Origin: Bugulina stolonifera
Taxonomy: Eukaryota; Bryozoa; Gymnolaemata; Cheilostomatida; Bugulidae
Reading direction: 5' to 3'
DNA: 64,000 bases
Assembly (NCBI GenBank): GCA_935421135.1
Contig: OW285187.1
Location: 26,102,429 to 26,166,428 of the forward strand
Positions 1-13,042 of the stretch are shown here, one piece after another. The position numbers were made by a program, and so were the translations under genes. The first letter of the stretch is position 1; every line of letters starts with the position of its first letter. Under the pieces are notes generated by a model. It made no database searches. It saw only the letters and a list, made by a program, of their open reading frames with translations, and was not told where the DNA came from.

Positions 1-1397
1 ATCTGAACATTTATTTTGGGCATTTCCAACAGCTTCTCAACAATCTCTACAAAACATGCTTAAATTGAAGCGTTCATAAAATGGTAGAACAATTATTGTG
101 AACATCAGAATTAACTTGGATGGCTTTGAATCTCTGTGTGGAATGAAGAGAATCCAATAATTTCATGTGCCACATTGTATTGTATTGCTATTATGAATAC
201 TAAGTGTATAAGCAAGCATAAGAAGCATAAGTTTACATGTGATCTGATATGAATGTCAGTTTCTACTCACCAGAGTTTCCACGCATCACTGCTATATGAA
301 GAGGGGTGTTTCCTGCAAAAAAAGATGGAGTGCAATATTATAATATAGGTATTGTCTACAGTGATATGCAGTGCAGGCATCTGACGGAACCTCTGTATAC
401 AGACGTTACAAACAGTTGTGGGAAGCTAAATGCATTGTGCAATAAAATTTCTCGTTGCCATTTTGAATGTTTCCGCATTTTGAATGCCATTGTAGAATGC
501 TAAAAGTACATTAGAGTTGATACAGATGATTTTTAGCATTGTGAATTTCGTGACGGTGCACATGTCAAGTGGCAGATAACTCGATTAGATGAACCATGAG
601 CAACCTAGCTTTCTAAAAGAGGCGATTGCACCTACTAGTGTACAAAAGACACACAACTCCAACATATCAAAGTTCAAAATATGTCATGGAATAGTGAAAA
701 CATTGAATACGATAACACCACTTCAGCTACAACAACATATTGTATGTGTAGTAGGCTACGTGCGGTGATTTATTATTTACTAGTGCTCATGTCATCTCCA
801 GTATTGAAGGCTGGTGCTAAACTGCAAGCTGTACTGTAGATTGTGTAGCTTCCAGGAGAAGAAAACTAATGTTTACAAAGTAATACATATAATGTAACTA
901 TGCAAATGGAGGCAGAGGGGTAACTTTCCTGAAAAAGTATCATCATAGTAGCATAATTTTTATTAGATTATGTTTATATCATGCCGGGCAGGGTAGCTAT
1001 GCCTTCCGATATTAACTTAATTTTTTTATTATTTTGACAAAAAGTTCAGGCGGCTAGGGCTACCTGAACCTCCTAGATAGTTACGGCCATGAATGGAAGC
1101 AGGATGAAAATTATCTGAACCCATATTATATAAGGATTGCTTGTATAAATACTTGTATAATGAACACATATTATATAACAATTACTTGTGTACTTGATAC
1201 ACAAGTAGAACATGCTTACCTCGTTTGTCTTTTTTGTTAAGATTTTGTTTGTGGTAGCCATAGCTAAGAGCCCGCCGTAGCCCCTGTTTGCTATTCTCCA
1301 GACAACATCTGTGCAAAGCGTATTGGTACATCCACTCTGGTTGTTCTTCACTAAAATTCTCCTCTTCTTGTAAAAACCTCGAGTATCCTGACGCCAT
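1..1397 (-). CDS. ANKRD13C-like ankyrin-repeat protein, N-terminal part (gene continues beyond left edge)
   Basis: Three exons can be spliced: 1220-1397, 271-312 and 1-46, with GT-AG borders and consistent phase 1. The start ATG at 1397 begins MASGYSRF. The product has the ankyrin signature around RGNTPLHIAVMRGN, followed by EIVEKLLEMPKINV. Intron positions, phases and protein closely match the first three exons of the complete gene at 2451-11845, so this is a tandem paralogue. In the known family ANKRD13C is an ER-associated chaperone that holds back nascent GPCRs. Here only the ankyrin start is visible, so the function of this copy is inferred from its neighbour. The intron at 313-1219 holds no other coding signal. 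Whether the copy is intact cannot be judged because it leaves the window. Confidence 0.75.
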
Positions 1398-2450
1398 GGT
1401 GCTAAAAACACAAATTCTAATCTTACTGAACCGTGCATGTTAAAGCTTCAACATAAAAAGCCCATTAACAGCAACCAGAGTACAAGACAAAATATTTTTG
1501 GGAAAGCCATTAAATTACATAATGCTGCAGTGTGGTGGGGTAATTTAATATGGAACCAATGGCCTGCATGTTGTATGAACAATACCCGGTGCATTGGAGC
1601 TGGGCACAAATGACCTGCTATAAATGTGCATTATTTCTAAACCTGGCAACAGTTTCGTAGTTTGATTTTGGTCCTATTTAGGCCTATAACATACATGTAT
1701 AGGCTGGATGTTAGTACATGTACACGTAGTTAGGCATTGTGATAAAGAACGTTCCACTAGCTACATACATGTATATGAACATCTACCATGCTCACATGCA
1801 ATATTGTTGAATGCATGTAGTATGTGGTCCGTGGTTATCGGCATTGTTTTTTTTATACTTTTAGTATGAACCAGTTATATACTTTTTACATTAGTGTATT
1901 TTATTATAAAATATTTACATTTCTTACACAATAATGTACAGGTACAGATAAATAAGGAAATGCAAGATACATGTACATATGGAATTGTGTATAAAACAGG
2001 TGTTACTATGCAAGACTTGACTATGATGAGAGCTAGGAAGAACCACTAAAGCATATTACAATGACGTATAAAAAATACTTGTGCTATAAAAAGGGATTCT
2101 ATTAGATAAAATAGGTGTCTGCATCCACCAGTAAATAAAATATTGCTTACTAATCAATGTAGTTCACTGGCTTCAGAGAAACAGCACATAAAAATATTCA
2201 TCTGTAAAATTTATTCTACACCACGCTAATCTCAGAATTACTCTGTACAACAATATGTACTTTAGAATTCAAAGTTGTTCTCTCCTGAATTTATGTTCAA
2301 TTTATCTACTCAGTAGTCAACCAAGAGTGAAAATTTTTCTGGTGTAAAAGAAGTGTAAAAATAACTAAATAGATGCCCTCATTATTGGACGGTGAAGGGA
2401 ATAACTTCAAGGAGAGCATGTTTATATACCATCTGCTTAGTCCTCCTGTC

Positions 2451-5400
2451 TTAGTCAACATTGGGGATGTTGAGAAAGTCAGATGCAGTAAATCTGTAAC
2501 ATAGTTCATAGTTAGCTATTACATTTAGCATAAATCGAGTTTGTTACCTGTTTTACACATATTTCTGTCATAGTTTATAATTACCATATTGTTTATGTGT
2601 ATTGTGTACCACTGGTACATTGTACATTGTGTAATATATAGTTATAAATAATGTTTATTCTTGATGGGGTTGTCTTACCTCGTAAGTTTATGAACTTCTG
2701 AATATTGTACTGGAATATCAAAGAGTGAAGCATCTAGATTTTGGTGCCATTGGAAGTTGTTCACTGAGAAGGCAGCATGGAGTCGGTTCAATATAGTCAC
2801 TTCTATAAGAAGATGTAATATACTTTACTTGATGTATGCTATGGTTAATCACTAGTTAATTTGTCACTGAAGAGGAAAATGTATTTGTGTTACAAACTGG
2901 TTTGAAACTGCTCAGATGGTGCTTGTATAATAGGAACAGGCAAAACTGACTAGGCGAATCTCAAGGCCATACTTGAACAATTATAAGCACTAAGCATGTG
3001 CCACCCAATAAAGCAATGTTAATTTGGTCTTAGCATCAAAGTCTTAAACATTTTCATAAGCTATGCCACTCCCTATTCTACTAATTATGTAGTTAACCTA
3101 CCAAATACAGTTGGAAAGTGTCTTAATTCCATGGCATAGAGTTCGTCTAATAACTTTGAGTCATTTCTTGTCAACGTGTTGAACAGAGTCACCAGTGATC
3201 TAAGTTTGCTCTTCGACAATGGGAAATGACGATCCTAAAATTAACAATTGCCTTCCAGTGACCATTGTGCAATGTGTATGTATAGTTACTTTCACAAAAG
3301 TGTGTTATGTATATATATTGTACAGTTACCACTCTGTATACATTTCTCAAAACCTTTCATTCTTGCATAAAGTGCATATTTCATATTATGTTAAGTTGTG
3401 ACTTCGATACTTAGTAACTACTGTGACTTAGATACTTGGTAACTACTGTGACTTAGATACTTGGTAACTACTGTGACTTAGATACTTTGGTAACTACTGT
3501 GACTTAGATACTTTGGTAACTACTGTGACTTACAGATACTTGAGTAACCATCGGGTAGAATACTGGGGCCAACAGTTGAAATTGTCAAAATATTGGGGAT
3601 GAATCATTGCTGAATGTTACTTATTAGTTGACTTTCAAATGCTGTATCTTGAGCCTTAGCTGGGTGTAGTTGAGACATGAGAAGAGATAGTGGTGAACGG
3701 ACTCGTCTTCCAGCATGCAAGAGCAGGTAGGTGTGTATGTTTGTTTGGTTTTATATAAGTGTGCTTGCAGTTTGACTTGCCCTGTTAATATACTACACAA
3801 GTACCCGGTCAACTTCCTTGGGAGTGATATGGGGAATGGGTGTTTATCTAGATGGTCATCCAATTACATATCGATAATAAACTACATCGAAGAAAGTGGA
3901 AGATTCAATTAACACAACCCAAATAATGTATAAAACTGTTGATGAAACGTGCAAAGACAGTCAATGGTTCATATCTCATGCATAATGCTATTGTATAACT
4001 CTTCTACAAGTGTGAATATATATATATTGTGATATATTGTGTTATGTGTACATGAGAAGAGATCATAAATATTGCTGAAGTCTTTATATCAGTAGTTGAA
4101 AGGCATTGCTCTAGATATATACATAGAACTTACAATATGAGTATAAGTATAGCCCCATATATTTTTGCTAATCATAAATATCCTGCTAGTCAGAAATACT
4201 CTTTATCTTTAGTATTTGTGAACAGTTATTCAAAATATTATATTTTAAATTTTTTCAGTATTATTATACAGTAGTCATCCAAAAAGATTTTATATTTTTG
4301 AGTTATCATCCCTCTTTCTTTCTCTTATAATATGGGATTTGTCGCCTCTTATTAGAACATGGCAACTTATTATATAACCTCAAAAAAAAGAAATCATAAT
4401 TCCTGACTAACAAACGTAATAAATGTAGCTAATGTTATAGATATTATAATATTTTTGTTCAAACAACTTCGCCTGCAAATAGAGGCATTTTTATGTATAT
4501 TTTGTTGCATAAATTTAAATACAGATTCATTCATTCATTCATTTTCAAATGCATGGTGTGTATTTGTTTTACCACTTGATTTCTTGTTGGTATGGCAATG
4601 AGAAGTTGAGATACATGCCTTCAAACTTTTACTCTGTTTCATGACCCATGTATCCTGGTTCTCCAGTGCCATTGAATTGTCATTCTACTTAACAGTAAGA
4701 CAATACCTAGATAGAACTCATTGGTCTACATCTCACCATTGTTACCAACTACTTAAATATAGTCCTTATAACCAGACTTACACAATAATTTAAACTTCTG
4801 GGTCAAATTCATTTTTCTATCATTTGTTTGTGTTAAAACATAAAAGACTCACTTTTCTCAGAAGAACTACTAGCTTCATCTGATCTGCAAGAGTTTCAAT
4901 ACTGCTCTTCCTACCAATGAGCTTACTTAGATTCAAATTCTTATATTCAGCCCAATTCGCTCTTGGTAGGTTTGGGGGAGTTGCTGACACGTCCTGAAAC
5001 CAATATACACTTTGTAAAGTCCTGACAGGCTAGTATCTGGTTGGGTAGCTGGTGTACATGCACATGTAATACACACCCATTCATAAGCTAGGCCTACATG
5101 TTCACAATGTAATACATGCATGTGCAAACACCTACGCACACATATAATAGTTGTTATCTATGCCTATGTACATGTACATGGTTGTGTAAGTCATGTACAT
5201 GTCAGTGTTTGCATGGTACATGTTACATGTACACGTACATGTTACTTACCTCAGTAGAATATCCAGTCTCCAGTGAGTCCTGTAGCAACTCCCACAGTGT
5301 CATCGTTTCGCTCTTCCTCCCAGTAAATGCATTTTGAACTATTCTCTGTATTCGACCTCGTATTACAATTGGGGCACTTGGTGGGCGTTGATAATCTCTT

Positions 5401-8400
5401 TCAATATTTGTCTCGTCACGAAAACCACCTGACCTTAAACTTTCATGCCAACCACCAACAGCTCCCTCACCAACTCGCTGATCTAATATTATGCTTGACT
5501 CTCGATTTAATTTTCTTTCTTCAGTTTCATTTTCAACAGGAACAACAATTCTTTGTATACTAGCCACTTCTTGGTATGGTTTCTGGTGCAGCTGGTTACC
5601 GCTAGCAATGCTGGCATGACTCGACCAGCTTTGTGGTATTCTTGCTGGTCTTGTAGGACTTGTGCTCCTCCTACCTCTTCGTCTGCTTTGCCACCTTTCA
5701 AGAGAGAAAGGTCTTCTGTTACGGAGTTGAGGCCTATTTTGTTCAGTGCATGCACCAACCTTGACCTTCTTTAGCTCACCAATGTGTTCCTTTCTAGAAG
5801 AAGCCACAACAACTGAACTAGTGATTAATTTAGTGAAGTGTTAAGTATAGATACTATTGTACAACATCGAAATACTACAATCATAGATATTTAGCTAAAA
5901 TCCAATATTGTCTATCTTGCTAAAACTACAAGCATAAAATGATTTTAGCCTGCCATAGGCTCACGACAGTACGCAAATATGTACACTGAGCTACATAGCC
6001 ACATTATCTCTAAATGCACCATGATGGAACAGGAATTTTTAGACTGATATCATTCCGTATAGTTACGATTTTCCATTGGCTGCAGCAATCTGAGAAGTGT
6101 TAATACAAATCAGAAAATGAAACAGTCTGTAAGAAGCAAGACGTAAGCCCAGGATTTGAGTTCTGATCACACAGCACATGACACGTTGCCAGTATCAGAA
6201 TACACAAGCAATAATGCAACATGAAGTGCTCTGTGAATTACAAAACGTACACTCATTTGCAACAGATCTGTTCAGTTGGTTTTTATTCATGTTTGGGCCT
6301 ACAATAATGCATAAGTGTACCCTAATATCAAAACAGATAACTGTAGTTGATGTACATAGAGAAGCAAGCCTAACTGGGAAACATACACTAAATCTCTGTT
6401 TAGTGTTTCCATCACTGATGCACCAAACAAAATATCATTTAAATATACCTTTTAGTCGTCCTCCATCTTAGGCCATCCACTCTTATTATAGTGGAGTTGG
6501 TTTCTTCCATCTGAAGCAAGTTACAACAATAAGCTATAATGATTAGCATGTCAAAACATTCTGTATGCCTACTGCTATGAATATAATATATAAACCAGTA
6601 TTCGATCTTTTGCTGTGGTTCTGTGGAGTTTTTTTGTAAGGCTGCATGCACGTTGTTGCTTGGTACACAATGAACAACAGCAAAGAGATATTTACGTAGA
6701 ATAGAATCAGATTGGGTTAATGCAACTCAAAATCCTCTATCATCTGTTAATGTACCACATGACTGTATCAATTGGTAACGAATGTATGTCGAGCACATAT
6801 TTAGCGTCTAAGTATGCTTAAAAATGTTGCAATGCACCGACCATTCGTTCCAGCGGGCCCAGAAGTTCTCTATTTCCTCTACTCTTCTCAAGGCGGTTTG
6901 TATTAAACTGAGTAGATCGATTAACTGATGACAGAGCTTTGTCTACCTCCAACTCTTCTACAGTAGCCTACAAGTTCAAGTATGTCAAATTAACACTCTC
7001 ATTGCGTAGAAACCAAAGAAAAATGTATTCACATTATTCTGTCTTAATACTAAAGTATCTGATTAAATAGCCGCAGATATTACATGTATATAGACAGTTG
7101 ATGAGTGTCTTAGTTTCTCAAGTAACATCCTGTACCCACTTTATGCCTCAGTCGCCCTCTTAGCATACCCCTTGGTCTTTTTATCCAAATTGTTACATGC
7201 AAATAAGTGCCAAAATAGTACATTTAAGAGTTGTCCACTCTTACACACGTAGGATAAGGAGAATATACATGTAACTCCTCACTAGGCATGATTGGTTGAG
7301 TGAACTAGATAGTAGAGTATACTGTAGATAGGGCAGTTATACATAGGAGAGCAGTACCTAGAGTGGATTTAGATAGACACAGTACACTAGAGTAGATCTA
7401 GATAGACACAGTACATAGAGTACATGTAGATGGAGATAGACACAGTACCTAGAGGAGACTGTGAGCTAGAAACACAGAGTGTAGACTACATTAGAATATA
7501 GCGGTAAGCACAATAAAATGATGAAGCAAACTACAAAACATAAAACCAAATAAAACACTAAAACAGAAACACTAAAAACTAAACTACAACAGTGTGGAGC
7601 GTAGGTGTGGAGTGTACCCAGTAACTCATATCAATGCGTACTGAGGAGCAAGGATATAATGTGGGACAACTATCTTGTTGTAGACCTCGGAATAGAGTCG
7701 ACACCGCCACATCCTAGACCACAGAACCAGAAACTACGCCACACAGCTTACTACATCGGAGATCAAGATGCTAACAACAGGACCTACAAACAGCTACTAC
7801 CACTACAGCTGGTGAGTCCTAAGTACTTTGGCTCCAATTAAATGTTATAACTCACAATACCAAAACCCCCAATTTTAGTTATAACAAAATTGTTAGTGTG
7901 AGTACGTAATGGTACTCCTACTCCAACTTTCAGGGTAGGAAAAAAGAATATTGAAAATAATTACAAGAAAAAAGAGAGCGATTAAAGCTGCTACTAATTA
8001 TATAATTTTAATCCTGGAAAACCGGACCATTCTGTTTAGTTATGATTAGGACAAATGACTATTACTACAAGTCATTTCTGAGGGTAGTAATATCCACTAC
8101 ATGGGAAGCAGCGAATGAAAAGTCACACAACTTCACAACCTTGTTTGTGGTTTGACAATCGAGCACTGACTTGAACTAGCTGACAAGACATGACCTGCAG
8201 AAAACAAAGACTGATGCACAGTTTTTGTAGCATGTCATACACATGATGTTGATCCCGTGAAGGATTCTGGTGCTACATCGACTAGAAAATACATGTAGGA
8301 GAAAATAAGTATCGGAGAGCAGAAAACTTACAATAGGAATCCACATGAGCTCATTGGTTACAGGATCAAGTAGACAGAGTGACCTCTCTGGGTCCGATTT

Positions 8401-11400
8401 TGTATTGTATATGAAAACTGCCTCTTTGTCCAATATTTCTTCAACTTCATCATCGCTGTTTCTTAAAGATGTATAGATCTTTACATCCAGCCTTAAAACA
8501 ACATGTGAAATTCCTATGCTGTGTACTACATAAATGGTAATAAATTAATAGTAAAAGAACTTTCCAAGAATACACGGATATTGCATCATTATCCTGACAA
8601 ATTTGCAAAGTAATAATAAAGTTGGTGCGCACACTGGTCATACATGCCAAGTTCTTGCTTCTCCAAATAAGGACACCGCACAGAGGGGCCACCCATGTAG
8701 GAAAAAATTTGTAATATACCCCCTACCCCATCTATATGTATTTTATAACAATATTGTTTTAAAAAGTGGAAAAATCCATAATATTGTGGTGGCCCAGGGC
8801 ATTTCAGTATATAGCGCCAGCCTCCCCAACTGATATTTATACACACTAAGTGCCTGGTAGTTGTCTCGCTCAACTCATACTCGTCTAGTTGCTCTTGTGC
8901 TTACCTTATTATGTGTGCATGTACTCATAATTTATCAAATTGAACTGAAATAAAAAGTCATTCTCTCCAAAGGGTTTCCTCGTTTGAAGAGACAGAGGAA
9001 ATAATTAACAAAGAAAATAAAGTGCATGAGTCATGATTGTCCGATAACACATCACTGTTTACAAAGCCATGGCTGTTCTGGAGAATGAATGAAAAACGTC
9101 TTCAAAGCTCTTCTACCAGAAATCTCTTAGAAATACATGCATGTAGCCTACATGTAGAACCATACAGTTAGTACCTTTAGATGCCGGTTAAAGACTAAAG
9201 AACACAAAAGTACTTCTTTATCTTTACAATATACATTAAATCCCAACCATAAATCAAAGTTTCTGAGCTAACTATCGGTGTCATGAAAGCTGGATAGTTC
9301 TTCTTGGATATCGAGTTTATTATACCTAAAACCACCCCTAGGTACTGCCGCGGAATTAAAACTATTAAAACTAGCTCAGAATTTTCTCTCTGTAATTCCA
9401 CAGTATGATGCAAGTGCAGTAAGATTATACGCAGTTTCAGTCCTACCTAATGTTAATTCCTTTCTTGAACCATGTAAAGACCCTTTTCTCTATCATCTCA
9501 AAATTTTGGGGACGCACAAAGGTAATTGGATTAGTTGCTAAAAATATAATAGTACATACTTATCATTAACAATTACAGTGTGTATTGCCCAAGTAGCATT
9601 GCTCATATGACATCGAAAATGTTTTATCTCATTGCATTAATTAAAACTACAGGTAGTTGTCCTGCCTTGTTAGACAAATCAAGCATTACCCTAAAAAGGT
9701 AGCAGATGTACATGTTTACTGGCAGAGTTTCATGAATAGCAGACAAAACAGCTTTCACTATGAATGACAGGTAGTACACCCACCTGTACCTATGAATGAC
9801 TGGTAGTACACCCACCTGTACCTATGAATAGTAGGTAGTATACTCACCTGTACCTATGAATAGCAGGTAGTATACCCACTTGTACCTATGAATAGTAGGT
9901 AGTACACCCACTTGTACCTATGAATAGCAGGTAGTATACCCACCTGTACCTATGAATAGTAGATAATATACCCACCTGTACCTATGAATAGCAGGTAGTA
10001 CACCCACCTGTACCTATGAATAGCAGGCAGTACACCCACCTGTACCTGTGAATAGCAGGTAATACACCCACTTGTGCCTATGAATAGCAGGTAGTATACC
10101 CACCTGTACCTATGAATAGCAGGTAGTATACTCACCTGTACCTGTGTCCTATAGGTAACCGGTCTATGAAATAATGTAAGTACGAATAATATAAATAGCT
10201 AATAATATACTCACGTGGTTCCATAAACAACCATGTCATGGTGAGCACAAAGTCGCCATATGGTTCATACATTTCCATGAATCTAGTTCTTTCCAACTGG
10301 TTCTTCAATTTCAAGTGTTGCAGGTGGCCCCTTAGCATCAGCTTCTTAACTGAAACATGAAACATGTTGTATGATGTGAATGGTAGTGTTCTCTATTATG
10401 TAAATATTGACACCATGCTGAGGATATTATATACATGTAATGATAGAATGTAATATCTCCAATGTTCTAAAGCAGAATTTTCCTCACATACAAATCCAAA
10501 CATAACACTCAGCTTTTGTTGTATAAATAACAGTGTTTTCATAGACTTCACAGATTGTTGTCTATTATTAGCAGACTTACTGATTTTTCTATTGGCGTAG
10601 CAGATCGCCTCATTGAGTGGTGTCTGTAGTTCATTGTTCATAACATGAACATCTATTTTTGGTGTTTCCAGAAGTTTCTCGACAATTTCTACATAGCAAA
10701 AAATATATATGTTAATAGATGTTAGTGCTTATCAAATGAGCCATCTAGTACTTCAACGGGGAGTTTACACAAGACAATTTATCCTGGTGATTCATCGCTT
10801 CAACAAAAATCATCCAATGTAAGCACAAGATTAGTCTCTACAATTTTTTTGGTCAAGCTATAAAGTCTCCATATACATGTACATGTAGCTATATTTATTC
10901 TGGCAATAAATCGCTTGAATGGATCATCGACTCATTCAGACGATTTATAGCTGAAGATTTATATAATTATATTTTGTAACTTGACCCCAAAACTTCAGAT
11001 AATTGGTTTAACTAAAAGCTACGATTTCTATAGAAAAGGCACACAACTTCAGCATGGCATAACAAGACAATCATCATAGTAGTAGATGTACATCATTGCC
11101 ATCATGCTACAATCACCACTACATATACTGACCTATTGCATGGAAACACAGCTTGTTGATTGTCTACTCACCTTCGTTTCCACGCATCACTGCGATATGT
11201 AACGGAGTGTTCCCTGTAACACAGTCAGTAATGTTATTGTTATAGATATGATGCAGCATGCATGGGACCGAAAAAACAATACAAGAATGCTTTTTGTTCA
11301 ATGGAGAATAGTACTACATGTACAAGCTGCTGCTGAATGAATGCTTTTAAAAGTTCACAGGCTTATACTTCTTGGCGTGACCAGCCCCTTGCAGCTTGCG

Positions 11401-11845
11401 CTGGCCAATTCCCTATGAGAAAGGCCCAGATGACATGGCCTTTTTTGGCAGGGGTTGAGGAGTTGCCTTGAAGCCATGCTGGTTTGCGTGGCCCCAAGGA
11501 CTTTTATATGAGGCACAGGAGCAATTGTGGCTGGATACTCCTCCTAACACCACCATGACCGGAATTCGAACCTAGAACCTTCTGCATGAAACGCTGAACG
11601 AATACTACTGGAACAGGAGAGCTGATTGTTACTTGGAAAATAATTTCTTTTTGCTATTCGCGGGCAGTCTCTAACTACTGATGGTTACCTCGCCGATCTT
11701 GTTTGTTGAGATTTCCTTCTAGCACTTCATAAGTAAGCAATCTTCTTAGTTCCTGGATGTCATTCTCCAAACAACATTTATGTAAAGCAAACTCTTGCCT
11801 CCAGTCAGGAACGTAATTCATCGACCTGGAATATCTTAAAGCCAT
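2451..11845 (-). CDS. ANKRD13C: ANKRD13C-like protein (ankyrin repeats plus GPCR-chaperone domain)
   Basis: Exons: 11689-11845, 11172-11213, 10581-10688, 10215-10349, 9447-9537, 8332-8491, 6838-6967, 6449-6533, 5250-5793, 4853-4993, 3102-3234, 2679-2802 and 2451-2493. The phases agree throughout and give about 630 aa. The junction of exons 7 and 8 is the weakest; an alternative acceptor lies at 6510. Ankyrin repeats occupy about residues 20-110 (RGNTPLHIAVMRGNE). The GPCR-chaperone (DUF3424-type) domain follows. It is recognised by KKGINIRLD, NWAEY, and near the end LDASLFDIP, which matches the family's FDGSIFTIP ending. No ubiquitin-interacting motifs follow, which favours the ANKRD13C branch over A, B and D. 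The start at 11845 was chosen to match the paralogue's MASGYSRF; an upstream in-frame ATG lies at 11899. Exon 9 adds a long Arg/Ser-rich stretch absent from the vertebrate protein as I remember it. Large introns hold minisatellites, a SINE and a LINE relic. Confidence 0.8.
3396..3550. repeat. Minisatellite, 25-26 bp unit
   Basis: About five to six direct copies of a unit reading TAACTACTGTGACTTAGATA plus CTTGG. The first and last copies are degenerate. It lies in an ANKRD13C-like intron. Confidence 0.9.
3624..3870 (-). pseudogene. LINE ORF2 C-terminal relic
   Basis: An open stretch of 79 codons on the minus strand reads like the end of a non-LTR retrotransposon polyprotein. It has RKLTGYLCSILTGQ, then a Cys/His cluster with CSCMLEDESVHHYLFSC, the usual tail beyond the RNase H or reverse transcriptase region (LTGH..L, CxC, H..L..C). 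No start, reverse transcriptase core or poly(A) tail is present, so it is a 5'-truncated dead fragment. It sits inside an intron of the ANKRD13C-like gene in the same orientation. Confidence 0.6.
7325..7455. repeat. Degenerate tandem repeat, about 35-45 bp unit
   Basis: Three to four diverged copies of a unit containing GTAGATCTAGATAGACACAG and TACCTAGAG, in an intron of the ANKRD13C-like gene. Confidence 0.7.
9759..10142. repeat. Minisatellite, twelve 32-bp units
   Basis: Twelve head-to-tail copies, each exactly 32 bp, built on TATGAATAGCAGGTAGTATA followed by CCCACCTGTACC, with a few substitutions per copy. The array lies in the intron between exons 4 and 5 of the ANKRD13C-like gene. On the gene's strand each unit carries TACAG followed by GTGGGT or GTGAGT, which resembles a splice donor. 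Confidence 0.95.
11362..11592 (-). mobile_element. tRNA-derived SINE (copy 1), 5' head truncated
   Basis: About 230 bp closely matches the element at 47016-47310. Shared words include GGCGTGACCAGCCCC and GAGGAGTTGCCTTGAAGCCA. On the minus strand it contains GGTTCGAATTCCGGTCA, a good pol III B box. The A-box end is missing or diverged. It lies in the first intron of the ANKRD13C-like gene. Confidence 0.8.
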
Positions 11846-13042
11846 GCTATACTTTTGAACCAGGACTTTCTGAGCTGAGATTTGAACTAATGTACACATT
11901 CACTGTGTATTAGACAGCTAGCTAATGAAAAGCGTCATTTAAATAGGAAATCCAGCATATGTCTTTATAAAGCCATAATATTTCAAGGCTTGTTGGTAGA
12001 GCTTCATAGGGGGTCTTGTGCCAGAGTTGTTGGAGCGCAGGATTGGCCTGATGCAAGTAAAATATCAAGTATTCCATTTTAAAAAACCCTTTTATAGTGC
12101 AAACACTATGTATTATACAATGCGAGTAGAGAAGGCTTGATTCTAAGTAACAATATGAGAAGTGAAGATGCAAATCTATGTATCAGAGAGCAACAGAGCA
12201 TGTTTATAGGTTGGGATATTTTTTATGTTGTGTAAAACTCTGGATTGGTTTGGCGACTTTGGTCTCATCGCTTTTTTATCTTACATGTATCTACATGTAC
12301 ATGTATCTGCTTACAGTAATCACTTGCTAGTGTTTTGTTGGAAGGAACCTTTAGCTGTTCCTTATACAATATTATATATATCGCAACTTTACATGCATAT
12401 CAGGCATAACAGTAAGCTATGCATGATTGCTATGTGGAATTGTCCTCTCTCAACTACAGAGCGCACAAGAAGGGATAACTTCTCATTATTGTGAATAATT
12501 GCTGTTGCCTGTTTGCATCATTGGGCACTCTAGTGAGATTGCTCATCGCCAACAGACAGTCTCACTACATGTATATCATAAATTAATAGGTAGATAGTTC
12601 ATATTTGACCTTCATACTGATAACAAAGTGGCACTTGGTCATATATGCAATAGAGACATGGGTACTAATAAGTTATTGATCATAATTAGAAGTTATCCTC
12701 TCCCAATTTGTCTTCTTTAAAAGATCAGTTGGGAGAAGACAACTTCTAATTATGATCAATAGCTTAGTGCCTATGAATAGAGACTAGAATAATGCTAAAA
12801 TTCAGGTCTATATAGAAGTTGAATAATGGGGCCATAGATATTATCAGACTGTCTCAAGTTTATTGTTCAAGATTGACTGGATTAAATACATGTATAAGCA
12901 GTTAACATGCTGACTTATTAGAAAATTAACAAGTTAGATAGGAGGTTGAACAATGACTCCTACATTGAAGAAGTTTCCTAAGAGTTTCAATGTTTATGAA
13001 CCTCTGGCAAGGTCGTGACCACTAACAGGTGGTTACAACATA
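11846..13042. other. Intergenic, ANKRD13C-like 5' side to PHGDH 3' end
   Basis: It should hold the ANKRD13C-like promoter and the 3' flank of PHGDH. I see no coding signal. The only clear structure is the small foldback element at 12671-12774. Confidence 0.6.
12671..12774. mobile_element. Short foldback element (MITE-like)
   Basis: Two arms of about 42 bp, AGTTATTGATCATAATTAGA and its near-perfect reverse complement, each carry the inner word GAAGTT(A/G)TC(C/T)TCTC. The loop is about 20 bp. The inner word recurs in several other inverted repeats in this window. Confidence 0.75.

Noticed and set aside
9759..10142. CRISPR array
   Set aside because: The 32-bp units are contiguous with no spacers, and the DNA is eukaryotic.
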